Source of the DNA: Streptomyces sp. XD-27
Lineage (GTDB): Bacteria; Actinomycetota; Actinomycetes; Streptomycetales; Streptomycetaceae
Assembly (NCBI RefSeq): GCF_030553055.1
Contig: NZ_CP130713.1
Coordinates: 5,084,001 to 5,148,000, forward strand
Direction of reading: 5' to 3'
Length of the DNA: 64,000 nucleotides
In this document: positions 28,130-36,298 of the stretch, one piece after another
How the letters are laid out: each line of letters begins with the position of its first letter
Numbering within the stretch: position 1 is the first letter of the stretch
Notes under the pieces: generated by a model
The model's input: the letters and a program-made list of their open reading frames with translations, nothing else
Told to the model about the DNA's origin: nothing
Database searches by the model: none
Translations under genes and position numbers: made by a program

Positions 28130-28720
28130 TCAGGAGTTGTACGTGCTCTGGGCGCGTTCGAGGCCGTCCACGATCAGCGTCTCCACGGCGTCCGCCGCGC
28201 GGTCCACGAAGTAGTCCAGCTCTTTGCGCTCGGTGCCGGAGAAGTCCTTGAGGACGAACGCCGCGACGTCCATCCGGCCCGGCGGCCGCCCGATCCCGAA
28301 CCGTACGCGGAAGTAGTCGGGCCCCAGCGACTTGGTGATCGACTTGAGCCCGTTGTGCCCGTTGTCGCCGCCGCCCAGCTTCAGGCGCAGCGCGCCGTAG
28401 TCGATGTCCAGTTCGTCATGGACCGCGATGATCTGGTCGACCGGCACCTTGTAGAAGTCGCGCAGCGCCGTGGTCGGCCCCCCGGACAGGTTCATGAACG
28501 ACGTCGGCTTGGCGACGACGACCCGGCGGCTCGCGGGGCCCGGCGGGCCGACCCGCCCCTCCACCACCTGCGCGCGCGCCTTGTGCGCCTTGAATCGGCC
28601 GCTCATCCGCTCCGCGAGCAGGTCGGCCACCATGAAGCCCACGTTGTGGCGGTTGGCGGCGTACTCAGGGCCGGGGTTGCCCAGTCCCACGACCAGCCAC
28701 GGGCTCGCGGTGTCGCTCAT
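28130..28720 (-). CDS. pth: Peptidyl-tRNA hydrolase
   Basis: A 196-residue enzyme that releases tRNA from peptidyl-tRNA dropped by the ribosome. The N-terminus [23 protein letters not shown] includes the catalytic His and the tRNA-binding Asn. [12 protein letters not shown] and the lid motif [32 protein letters not shown], with its catalytic Asp, are complete. The C-terminal [14 protein letters not shown] is normal. It is downstream of rplY on the same strand, the usual actinobacterial order rplY-pth, separated by 141 bp. Confidence 0.97.
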   Translation of the reverse strand: MSDTASPWLVVGLGNPGPEYAANRHNVGFMVADLLAERMSGRFKAHKARAQVVEGRVGPPGPASRRVVVAKPTSFMNLSGGPTTALRDFYKVPVDQIIAVHDELDIDYGALRLKLGGGDNGHNGLKSITKSLGPDYFRVRFGIGRPPGRMDVAAFVLKDFSGTERKELDYFVDRAADAVETLIVDGLERAQSTYNS

Positions 28721-28861
28721 CTGCTGCTCTCCTGTGCGGGTGCCGCCTGTACGGGTGCCGCCGCCCCGCTCCGGTGAGCGGGACGGCGGCAGAGAAGGGT
28801 TTCCGGGCCGGGCCCCCCAAGGAGGGGCAGGCTCCGGAAGTCGGGGCAGGGCCCCGGAGGC

Positions 28862-29452
28862 TCAGGCCTCGGCGCCCTCGGCCTCGCCCTCGCCGGCCTC
28901 CGCGGGGGCCTCGGCCTGGGCGGCGACGACCTGGAGCACGACGGCGTCCTCATCGACGGCCAGGGTGGAGCCCTTGGGCAGCTCGATGTCCTTGGCGAGC
29001 ACCGAGTGACCGGCGTCCAGGCCCGCGATGGAGACGGTGACGGCCTCCGGGATGTGGGTGGCCTCGGCCTCGATCGGCAGCGCGTTGAGGATGTGCTCCA
29101 GCAGGTTGCCACCCGGGGCCAGCTCGCCCTCGGTGTGGACCGGAACCTCGACGGTGACCTTCTCGCCGCGCTTGACCAGCAGCAGGTCGACGTGCTCGAT
29201 GAAGCCCTTCAGCGGGTCGCGCTGCACGGCCTTGGGGATGACGAGCTCGTTCTTGCCCTCGATGTCGAGGCCGATGAGCACGTTCGGGGTCTTCAGCGCG
29301 AGCATCAGGGCGTGGCCCGGCAGGTTCACGTGGACCGGGGCGGCGCCGTGGCCGTAGATGACGGCGGGAACCTTCTGCTCCCGGCGGGCGCGGCGCGCGG
29401 CGCCCTTGCCGAACTCGTTGCGGATCTCAGCGGAGATCTTGACCTCAGCCAT
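28862..29452 (-). CDS. rplY: 50S ribosomal protein L25/general stress protein Ctc
   Basis: A 196-residue CTC-type L25 that binds 5S rRNA. The N-terminal L25 domain reads ISAEIRNEFGKGAARRARREQKVPAVIYGHG, followed by a beta-rich TL5 domain (VTVEVPVHTEGELAPGGNLLEHILNALPIEAE) and an acidic Glu/Ala-rich tail. The length fits the long CTC form. ATG 29452 follows GAGGAGTGCTC. It lies between prs and pth; the prs terminator hairpin separates it from prs, so it probably has its own promoter in the 229-bp gap. Confidence 0.96.
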   Translation of the reverse strand: MAEVKISAEIRNEFGKGAARRARREQKVPAVIYGHGAAPVHVNLPGHALMLALKTPNVLIGLDIEGKNELVIPKAVQRDPLKGFIEHVDLLLVKRGEKVTVEVPVHTEGELAPGGNLLEHILNALPIEAEATHIPEAVTVSIAGLDAGHSVLAKDIELPKGSTLAVDEDAVVLQVVAAQAEAPAEAGEGEAEGAEA

Positions 29453-29617
29453 GAGCACTCCTCGTAGTCGAAAACCGATCTGGTGGGCGTCACCCGGCCC
29501 ACGACAGACCTGCTACGAAGAGCGCGTCGATAACGGACGAGCTGTGCGGACACAGCCTCCCTCGCCGAGCAACTCACCGATTCTATCCCACCCGCTTGTC
29601 AACACCGCCACGCGCGG

Positions 29618-29649
29618 CTGAGGCCACCCCGTTCCCGGGGTGGCCTCAG
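29618..29649 (-). terminator. prs terminator
   Basis: A 14-bp perfect stem, CTGAGGCCACCCCG with its complement, and a TTCC loop begin 38 bp after the prs stop. This should end the glmU-prs transcript before rplY. Confidence 0.8.
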
Positions 29650-29686
29650 TGGGACCTCGCTGCCGTAAGCCGGACACGGGCCGGCC

Positions 29687-30658
29687 TTACTCGTCGAACA
29701 GGCTCGTGACCGAGCCGTCCTCGAAGACCTCGCGCACCGCGCGCGCGATCGTCGGGGCCATCGACAGCACCGTGACCTTGTCCAGCTCGATCTCGTTGGG
29801 GGTCGGCAGCGTGTTGGTGAACACGAACTCGCTGACCTTGGAGTTCTTCAGGCGGTCGGCGGCCGGGCCGGACAGCACACCGTGCGTGGCCGTCACGATG
29901 ACGTCCGCGGCGCCGTTGGCGAACAGCGCGTCGGCCGCGGCGCAGATGGTGCCACCGGTGTCGATCATGTCGTCGACCAGGACGCAGACCCGGCCCTCCA
30001 CATCGCCGACGACCTCGTGGACGGTCACCTGGTTGGCCACGTCCGGGTCACGCCGCTTGTGCACGATCGCCAGCGGCGCGCCGAGCCGGTCGCACCAGCG
30101 GTCGGCCACGCGGACGCGGCCCGCGTCCGGGGAGACGATGGTGAGCTTGGAGCGGTCGACCTTGGCGCCCACGTAGTCGGCGAGGACCGGCAGCGCGAAC
30201 AGGTGGTCGACCGGGCCGTCGAAGAAGCCCTGGATCTGGTCGGTGTGCAGGTCGACCGTGAGGATGCGGTCGGCGCCCGCGGTCTTGAGCAGGTCCGCGA
30301 TCAGGCGGGCCGAGATGGGCTCGCGGCCGCGGTGCTTCTTGTCCTGGCGGGCGTAGCCGTAGAACGGGACGATCACGGTGATGCTGCGCGCCGAGGCCCG
30401 CTTGAGCGCATCGATCATGATCAGCTGTTCCATGATCCACTGATTGATCGGCGTCGTGTGGCTCTGGATCACGAAGCAGTCCGCGCCACGCGCGGACTCC
30501 TGGAAGCGGACGTAGATCTCGCCGTTGGCGAAGTCGAATGCCTTGGTCGGGACCAAGCTGACGCCCAACTGGTGGGCGACCTCCTCGGCCAGCTCGGGGT
30601 GGGCGCGGCCGGAGAAGAGCATCAGCTTCTTCTCGCCGGTCGTCTTGATCCCGGTCAC
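29687..30658 (-). CDS. prs: Ribose-phosphate pyrophosphokinase
   Basis: A 323-residue enzyme that makes PRPP for nucleotide, His and Trp synthesis. MLFSGRAHPELAEEVAHQLG opens the protein. The ATP loop is in YGYARQDKKHRGREPISARL, the catalytic flexible loop carries HKRR, and the PRPP-binding signature VCVLVDDMIDTGGTI is complete. The regulatory flexible region is of normal length. It is 83 bp downstream of glmU on the same strand, the conserved Gram-positive glmU-prs arrangement. ATG 30658 follows AAGGAGACTGTGCTG. Confidence 0.97.
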   Translation of the reverse strand: MTGIKTTGEKKLMLFSGRAHPELAEEVAHQLGVSLVPTKAFDFANGEIYVRFQESARGADCFVIQSHTTPINQWIMEQLIMIDALKRASARSITVIVPFYGYARQDKKHRGREPISARLIADLLKTAGADRILTVDLHTDQIQGFFDGPVDHLFALPVLADYVGAKVDRSKLTIVSPDAGRVRVADRWCDRLGAPLAIVHKRRDPDVANQVTVHEVVGDVEGRVCVLVDDMIDTGGTICAAADALFANGAADVIVTATHGVLSGPAADRLKNSKVSEFVFTNTLPTPNEIELDKVTVLSMAPTIARAVREVFEDGSVTSLFDE

Positions 30659-30741
30659 AGCACAGTCTCCTTGAGTATCACTTCATGTGCTATTGATGCG
30701 CTTCTTTACGGTAACGCCCCGCACGGCGCACCCGCGCACGG

Positions 30742-32196
30742 TCACTGCGCGCCGTCGCCCTCCTGGCGAGCGGCCTGGGCGGCCTGCGCGGCGGCGCTGC
30801 CGGGGCGCTTGCGGGCCACCCAGCCCTCGATGTTCCGCTGCTGGCCTCGGGCGACAGCGAGCGAACCCGGGGGCACGTCCTTGGTGATGACCGAGCCGGC
30901 GGCGGTGTAGGCGCCGTCCCCGATCGTGACAGGAGCCACAAACATGTTGTCCGAGCCGGTCTTGCAGTGGGAGCCGACCGTGGTGTGGTGCTTGGCCTCG
31001 CCGTCGTAGTTCACGAAGACGCTCGCGGCACCGATGTTGGTGTACTCGCCGATGGTCGCGTCGCCCACGTAGGACAGGTGCGGCACCTTGGTGCCCTCGC
31101 CGATCTCGGCGTTCTTCATCTCCACGTACGTACCCGCCTTGGCCTTGGCGCCGAGCTTGGTGCCGGGGCGCAGGTACGCGTACGGGCCGACGGAGGCGCC
31201 CGGGCCGACCACGGCGCTGTCGGCGACGGTGAAGCCGACGGTGGCGCCCTCGCCGACGGTGGTGTCGGTGAGCCGGGAGTTCGGGCCGACCTCGGCCCCG
31301 GTGGCGACGTGGGTGGCGCCCAGCAGCTGGGTGCCCGGGTGCACCAGCGCGTCCGCCTCGAAGGTGACGGTGACGTCCACCCAGGTGGTGGCCGGGTCCA
31401 CGACGGTCACCCCGGCCAGCATGGCCTGGTGCAGCAGCCTCTCGTTGAGCATTCGGCGGGCCTCGGCGAGCTGGACCCGGTTGTTGATCCCGACGATCTC
31501 GCGGTGGTCGGCGGCGACGGAGGCGCCGACCCGGTGTCCGGCCTCGCGCAGGATGCCCAGCACGTCGGTGAGGTACTCCTCACCCTGGCTGTTGTCGGTG
31601 CGCACCTTGCCGAGCGCGTCGGTGAGCAGCTGTGCGTCGAAGGCGAAGACCCCGGAGTTGATCTCGCGGATCGCGCGCTCGGCCTCGGTGGCGTCCTTGT
31701 GCTCCACGATCGCGGTCACGGCGCCGTCCGCGCCGCGCACGATCCGGCCGTAGCCGGTGGCGTCGGGGACCTCGGCGGTCAGGACGGTCACGGCGTTGCC
31801 GTCGGCGGCGTGGGTGCCGGCGAGCGTCTTGAGGGTCTCGCCGGTGAGCAGCGGGGTGTCGCCGCAGACGACGACCACGGTCCCGTCGAGGGCCACGCCG
31901 GCGGCGCTCAGCTCCTCCAGGCCCATCCGGACCGCGTGCCCGGTGCCGTTCTGCTCGGCCTGGACGGCCGTGCGCACGCCGGGGTCGGCCTCGGCGAGGT
32001 GGGCGGCGACCTGCTCGCGGGCGTGTCCGACGACCACGACGAGGTGCTCGGGGTCCAGGGCGCGCGCGGCCGCGACCACATGTCCGACGAGGGACCGGCC
32101 GCAGATGGGGTGCAGGACCTTGGGGGTCGCCGACTTCATGCGGGTGCCCTCACCCGCTGCGAGGACGACGACGGCTGCCGGGCGGTTGGCGCTCAC
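30742..32196 (-). CDS. glmU: Bifunctional UDP-N-acetylglucosamine pyrophosphorylase/glucosamine-1-phosphate acetyltransferase
   Basis: A 484-residue two-domain enzyme that makes UDP-GlcNAc for peptidoglycan. The N-terminal Rossmann-like uridylyltransferase has the loop VLAAGEGTRMKSATPKVLHP and VVCGDTPLL. The C-terminal left-handed beta-helix of hexapeptide repeats runs from VTVTFEADALVHPGTQL to the acetyl-CoA site near VAPVTIGDGAYTAAGSVI. GTG 32196 is chosen because GAAGGG lies upstream and the product starts MSANRPAAVVVLAAG; the open frame further upstream runs toward the tRNA gene. Confidence 0.97.
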   Translation of the reverse strand: MSANRPAAVVVLAAGEGTRMKSATPKVLHPICGRSLVGHVVAAARALDPEHLVVVVGHAREQVAAHLAEADPGVRTAVQAEQNGTGHAVRMGLEELSAAGVALDGTVVVVCGDTPLLTGETLKTLAGTHAADGNAVTVLTAEVPDATGYGRIVRGADGAVTAIVEHKDATEAERAIREINSGVFAFDAQLLTDALGKVRTDNSQGEEYLTDVLGILREAGHRVGASVAADHREIVGINNRVQLAEARRMLNERLLHQAMLAGVTVVDPATTWVDVTVTFEADALVHPGTQLLGATHVATGAEVGPNSRLTDTTVGEGATVGFTVADSAVVGPGASVGPYAYLRPGTKLGAKAKAGTYVEMKNAEIGEGTKVPHLSYVGDATIGEYTNIGAASVFVNYDGEAKHHTTVGSHCKTGSDNMFVAPVTIGDGAYTAAGSVITKDVPPGSLAVARGQQRNIEGWVARKRPGSAAAQAAQAARQEGDGAQ

Positions 32197-32317
32197 GGGT
32201 GGTGCCCTTCGGCTTCGGGGGTGGACACCCGCAGGATACCGGGGCGTTCCTCGGCGGAAACGAGGACGGGTCCCGACCTGGTGGTCAGGACCCGATGAAT
32301 GGGGCGACGTGGACAGC

Positions 32318-32389
32318 TCCCCTGCAAGGATTCGAACCTTGACAAACGGCACCAAAAACCGCTGTGCTGCCTGATTACACCACAGGGGA
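32318..32389 (-). tRNA. tRNA-Gln (anticodon UUG)
   Basis: A 72-nt cloverleaf on the minus strand. The acceptor arm is TCCCCTG paired with CAGGGGA. The anticodon arm is CGGT-TTTTGGT-GCCG, with loop anticodon TTG and one G-T pair. The T arm contains GGTTCGAATCC. CCA is not encoded. It lies between glmU and an orphan kinase gene, the Streptomyces position as I recall it. Confidence 0.95.
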
Positions 32390-32584
32390 TTGCAAATTTA
32401 GCCAAACCGGACAATTGACCTTGTTGCCGGGATGGCCATGCCTACTATGCCGTACCTCAGGCCCCGGATGCGACGCCCCCGGCCCGTGCCCCTGGTCCAT
32501 GCCGCGTCCCACGCCCGGAGCGCAGCCGTGCGTGTCCGTCCGCGCACGCTCCGCGCGCCCCGGAAAACCGGTGGCGACCGGCCG

Positions 32585-32590
32585 TACATT
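32585..32590 (+). promoter_or_regulatory. -10 box of a putative leaderless kinase promoter
   Basis: TACATT ends 7 nt before the ATG at 32598, with no ribosome site between. If the internal ATG at 32631 were used instead, GAGGAGGGC would be its ribosome site and this box would give a 33-nt leader. Confidence 0.35.
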
Positions 32591-32597
32591 GGTGCGT

Positions 32598-33926
32598 ATG
32601 AGCGGAACGGGGGAAGCCGTCGAGGAGGGCATGCCTGCTGGCAGGCCCGGGGGGCTGTGGTGGTGGCCACGGCGAAGAAGTGTCGTCCTCGACGTCGCGC
32701 TGGCACTGATATCGGCGGCCGAATGCGGCGGCGAAGGCGTCCTCTTCGCGCGCGACGCACGGCTGCCCGTGGCGTTCGGGGTGGTGCTCGGCGTCCTGGT
32801 CGGCGCGTCGCTGGTGCTGCGGCGGCGCTGGCCGATCGCGGTCGTCCTGGTCTCGGTCGCCGTCACCGCCGCCGAGATGGGCCTGCTGCTGACCGTCGTG
32901 GGCCTGTACACCCTCGCCGCGTCCGACATCCCGCGCCGCATCACGGCCGTACTCGCCGGAATGTCCTTCGTCGCCGCCTTGATCGTCACGATGGTCACGC
33001 TCAACCGGGACATGGAGGGCGACTGGAACCAGCAGTGGATGTGGGTGGCCCCGCTCGTCGCGGTGATGGCCATCGGCGTCACCGCCCCGCCCATCCTCCT
33101 GGGGCTGTACGTCGGCGCCCGGCGGCGCCTGGTGGAGAGCCTGCGCGAGCGCGCGGACGGCCTGGAGCGCGAACTGTCCCTGCTCGCCGAGCGCGCCGAG
33201 GAGCGCGCCGAATGGGCCCGCAACGAGGAGCGCACCCGCATAGCGCGGGAGATGCACGACGTCGTGGCGCACCGGGTGAGCCTGATGGTGGTGCACGCGG
33301 CGGCCCTCCAGGCGGTGGCGCTCAAGGACCCCGAGAAGGCCGCGAAGAACGCCGGGCTCGTCGGCGACATGGGCCGCCAGGCCCTCACCGAGCTGCGCAC
33401 CATGCTGGGTGTGCTGCGCTCCGAGGACAGCGTGTCCGGCGCCGCGGTCACCCGCCCGGCCGGGCCCGCGCCGCTGGCGTCGGTGGCGGCGGCCGCCTCC
33501 GCGGCCGCGGACGAGGCCGCCGGCGGGCCGAGCCTGGCGGAGCTGGAGGCGCTGGTCGGGCAGTCGCGTACGGCGGGGATGACCGTCGAGCTGTCGGTGG
33601 AGGGGGAGGAGCGGCGGTACGCGCCGCGCGTGGAGCAGACCGCGTACCGGGTGGTCCAGGAGGCGCTGACCAACGTGCACAAGCACGCACCCGGCGCCAC
33701 GGCCCGGGTCCGGCTCGCCCGCCGGGACGCGGAGGTCGCGGTCCTGGTGGAGAACGGGCCGTCGGACCGGTGCGCTGCGGACGCGGACCTGCCCAGCGGC
33801 GGAAACGGCCTGATCGGGATGCGGGAACGGGTGGCGACGCTGGGCGGCGGCTTCGTCTCGGGCCCGACGGACACCGGCGGCTTCCGGGTCTCGGCGGTGA
33901 TACCGAACCGCGAGCCGACGGCCTGA
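32598..33926 (+). CDS. NarL-type sensor histidine kinase, orphan
   Basis: A 442-residue HPK7-type kinase. Four to five hydrophobic spans (residues 25-185) with very short loops form the sensor, followed by a coiled-coil linker (RRLVESLRERADGLERELSLL). The dimerisation/phospho-acceptor box is IAREMHDVVAHRVSLMVVHA, with His220. An Ala-rich stretch follows, then the N-box YRVVQEALTNVHKHAPG and the G-box GGNGLIGMRERVATLGG. No response regulator is adjacent; the two LuxR-type regulators in the window are more than 12 kb away. ATG 32598 appears leaderless; ATG 32631 with a strong ribosome site is a real alternative. Confidence 0.88.
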   Translation: MSGTGEAVEEGMPAGRPGGLWWWPRRRSVVLDVALALISAAECGGEGVLFARDARLPVAFGVVLGVLVGASLVLRRRWPIAVVLVSVAVTAAEMGLLLTVVGLYTLAASDIPRRITAVLAGMSFVAALIVTMVTLNRDMEGDWNQQWMWVAPLVAVMAIGVTAPPILLGLYVGARRRLVESLRERADGLERELSLLAERAEERAEWARNEERTRIAREMHDVVAHRVSLMVVHAAALQAVALKDPEKAAKNAGLVGDMGRQALTELRTMLGVLRSEDSVSGAAVTRPAGPAPLASVAAAASAAADEAAGGPSLAELEALVGQSRTAGMTVELSVEGEERRYAPRVEQTAYRVVQEALTNVHKHAPGATARVRLARRDAEVAVLVENGPSDRCAADADLPSGGNGLIGMRERVATLGGGFVSGPTDTGGFRVSAVIPNREPTA

Positions 33927-34004
33927 GCCGCGGGGGCCGGGGAGTCCCGGCTACGGGAGGGCGGGGCCGGGGAGAGCCCCTGTACCGCCGGGGCGGCCCC
34001 GGCA

Positions 34005-34076
34005 GATGGACAGGCCCCGGCTGATGGTCAGGCCCCGGCCGATGGACAGGCCCCGGCCCACGGTCAGGCCCCGGAC
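34005..34076. repeat. Four 18-bp tandem repeats overlapping the end of the SUKH-3 gene
   Basis: Units GATGGACAGGCCCCGGCT, GATGGTCAGGCCCCGGCC, GATGGACAGGCCCCGGCC and CACGGTCAGGCCCCGGAC run without gaps. A and T alternate at the sixth base. The last unit carries the SUKH-3 stop codon. The array lies between the convergent kinase and SUKH-3 genes. Confidence 0.85.
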
Positions 34077-34567
34077 CTGGACAGTCGCTGCGGCAGTAAA
34101 CCGGTGATCAGCGTGGCCAGCGCCGCGTCCAGGTCCGCGCCCAGGAACCAGTCCCCGGTGTGGTCGAGGCTGTAGACCCGACCCTCCGCGTCGATCGTCA
34201 GCAGCGCCTGCCCGTGCGCCTCCTCGCCCAGCGGAGCGACCTCCGTGCCCAGCGCCCGGCCCAGGTCCGCGAGCGTACGGGACAGGTGCAGGCCGCTCAT
34301 CGGGTCGATCCGGAACGGGGTCGGCGCGATCTGCCGCCCCGCGCCGGGCGGCTGCACCTCCAGCCCGCCGAACTCCGCCCACGCCTCGACGGCCGCGGGG
34401 AAGACGCGGTGCCGGTGGCCGCCCGGGGACTCGTGGGCGCGCAGCGTGTCCGCCCACACCTCGGCCTGCCGGATGTCCCAGCGGCCGGGCTGCCAGCCCG
34501 CCTCGCGCAGGGTGGCGTCGACGGCGACGGAGAAGCGGGTCGCCGCCGTACGGTCGAAAGCGCGCAT
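34064..34567 (-). CDS. SUKH-3 domain immunity-type protein
   Basis: A 167-residue single-domain protein of the SUKH superfamily, SUKH-3 clade by overall pattern: DATLREAGWQPGRWDI, then FPAAVEAWAEFGGLEV, PFRIDPM, LGRALGTEVAPLGEEAHGQALLTIDAEGRVYSLDHTGDWFLGADLDAAL. In polymorphic toxin systems SUKH proteins bind and neutralise nuclease or deaminase toxins. The gene starts 3 bp after the stop of the deaminase gene, with its ribosome site AAGGG inside that gene, so the two are tightly coupled as a toxin-immunity pair would be. The 3' end runs into an 18-bp tandem repeat. Confidence 0.82.
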   Translation of the reverse strand: MRAFDRTAATRFSVAVDATLREAGWQPGRWDIRQAEVWADTLRAHESPGGHRHRVFPAAVEAWAEFGGLEVQPPGAGRQIAPTPFRIDPMSGLHLSRTLADLGRALGTEVAPLGEEAHGQALLTIDAEGRVYSLDHTGDWFLGADLDAALATLITGLLPQRLSRSGA

Positions 34568-34570
34568 CGA

Positions 34571-35107
34571 TCAGCCCTTGTCCGTGCCGGCCGTGCCGGT
34601 CTCGGGGGCGCCGACGCTGCGTACACCGAAGTGGGCCAGGAGCGCCGAGCAGGACCGGCAGGGCTGAGCGTAGCCGCCGTGCCGGGGGTCGCCCTCCTCC
34701 CGGATGTGCCGTGCGGTGATCTTCGCCTGCTTCAGCGCCCGCCGCGCCTCGCTGTTGGTCAGCGGCTTGCGCGAGGCGCGCTTGCTCCGGGCGCCCTCCA
34801 CGCCGGTCAGATGGCGGGAGAGCAGGACGGCCTCCGGGCAGCGGCCGGTGAACCGCTCGCGCTGGGCGGTGCCGAGCGTGTCGAAGAAGTCCTGGACGAG
34901 CGGGTGGAGCGCGGGCGGCTGGTCGGCCTTGCTCGCGGTGCAGGTGAGTGTCTCGCCGCGGACCGTGAGCGCGGCGGCGACCGCGGGCAGGATGCCGTCG
35001 CGGCGGTGCAGCAGCGCGGGCGGCCCGTCCGCGGTGTCGGCGCCCCAGCTCAGCCGGGGATCACCGGCCGCGGGTGCCGTGGCGCCACGACCCTCCGTAG
35101 TCTTCAT
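34571..35107 (-). CDS. YwqJ-like nucleic acid deaminase-fold protein
   Basis: A 178-residue protein with the zinc signature of the cytidine-deaminase superfamily: CPE at residues 90-92 in GRCPEAVLLSRHL, and PCxxC with Cys150 and Cys153 in QPCRSCSALLAHFGV. This is the pattern of YwqJ-type toxin deaminases. All zinc ligands and the catalytic Glu are intact, so it should be active, on a nucleotide or nucleic-acid base that cannot be read here. There is no signal peptide or secretion leader. ATG 35107 follows GGGAGGG. It heads an operon with the SUKH-3 gene and is divergent from the HNH-SUKH gene. Confidence 0.78.
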   Translation of the reverse strand: MKTTEGRGATAPAAGDPRLSWGADTADGPPALLHRRDGILPAVAAALTVRGETLTCTASKADQPPALHPLVQDFFDTLGTAQRERFTGRCPEAVLLSRHLTGVEGARSKRASRKPLTNSEARRALKQAKITARHIREEGDPRHGGYAQPCRSCSALLAHFGVRSVGAPETGTAGTDKG

Positions 35108-35315
35108 GGCGGTCTTTCCCTCCCTGCGCAATCCGCGCGCAATCCCCCTGTTGCGGGGGTCAGCCTGCCAAATGGGGCGGGTGTGGCGGAAGTCAGGTGT
35201 CAACCGGGCGCGTCGCGGGCGGTGTGATGTCACTGTGGGTGCCGGGGCGGGGTCGGCTGTTGCGGCACCGCATAGGCTGTCGGTCAGTAGCCAGCAGCAG
35301 CAGGGGGCAACCGCC

Positions 35316-36293
35316 ATGACGACAGGTCGGCTCGGGCAGCATGCCGCGCCACCGAACACGGCCTACGCCGGGCAGGTCGTGCACTTCCCGGACCCGGTTC
35401 GGGCGGCCCGTCACCCCAGAGGTGTACGGGTGGACGAAAGCGGCTTTCCGGACTTCTCTCCCTATGCGCGGGCGGCTGCCGAAATCGCCGAGCCGCCCGA
35501 GGGGTTCGGCGTCGACGAACTGCGGCTGACGGACTTCGTCTCCGCCAACGCCGCGCTGCACAGCGCCGGCCACGAGCTGTGGGACGGGCTGTCGTCGGTC
35601 GCCACCCCGCACGGTTGGACCTGGCACCACGTCGCCGGCACGCGCCGCATGGAGCTGATCCCCGCCGAGGTGAAGGCGCTTCTGCGGCACCACGGCGGGC
35701 TCGCCACGGCCAACGTCGACCAGGACAAGCGCGGCACACGCCCGCTCCAGGAGACCCGGCCGGTGCACTTCGGGCTGCCCAAGCGCGGCATATCGGTCAC
35801 CGAGGAGCAGGTGCTGGGCGTCGAGGAGGACCTCGGCTACCGGCTTCCGGAGGCGTACCGCTCGTTCCTCAAGGCGGCGGGCGGCTGCGCGCCGGTGGGC
35901 GCCGCGCTCGACGCCGAGCTGGGGCTCCTGGTCGACCAGCCCTTCTTCACGGTGCGGGAGGAGGCGGCGGTCAACGACCTCGTGTACGTCAACAAGTGCC
36001 TCCGGGACCACTTCACCAAGGACTACCTGGGCGTCGGGTTCGTCCAGGGCGGCGTGATCGCGGTCAAGGTGAAGGGCGACGCGATCGGCTCCGTCTGGTT
36101 CTGTGCCTATGACGACGCGCGCGACCAGGACGGCTGGACGGTCCAGGACCGGGTCGAGCGGCTGATGCTGCCCTGTGGCGACGACTTCGACGCCTTCCTG
36201 CTGCGGCTCGCGGGCAACCCGCCGGAGCTGGAGACCGTGGCGCATCTGATGGTGGACGGCGGCTTCGCGTACGCCGTCCCGGTGGAGGGGTGA
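35316..36293 (+). CDS. WHH/HNH-type nuclease domain fused to SUKH (SMI1/KNR4) domain
   Basis: A 325-residue two-domain protein. Residues 35-135 read ESGFPDFSPYA, then ANAALHSAGHELW, then the treble-clef motif GWTWHHVAGTRRMELIPAEV (WHH at 103-105) and RHHGG, the pattern of WHH-type HNH toxin nucleases. From about residue 150 a SUKH domain follows (VTEEQVLGVEEDLGYRLPEAYRSFLKAAGGC to FDAFLLRLAGNPPE). A toxin-type nuclease and an immunity-type domain are thus in one chain, suggesting self-inhibition or an immunity decoy. ATG 35316 has only a weak G-rich ribosome site. It is followed at 5 bp by the giant gene. Confidence 0.8.
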   Translation: MTTGRLGQHAAPPNTAYAGQVVHFPDPVRAARHPRGVRVDESGFPDFSPYARAAAEIAEPPEGFGVDELRLTDFVSANAALHSAGHELWDGLSSVATPHGWTWHHVAGTRRMELIPAEVKALLRHHGGLATANVDQDKRGTRPLQETRPVHFGLPKRGISVTEEQVLGVEEDLGYRLPEAYRSFLKAAGGCAPVGAALDAELGLLVDQPFFTVREEAAVNDLVYVNKCLRDHFTKDYLGVGFVQGGVIAVKVKGDAIGSVWFCAYDDARDQDGWTVQDRVERLMLPCGDDFDAFLLRLAGNPPELETVAHLMVDGGFAYAVPVEG

Positions 36294-36298
36294 GCGCG

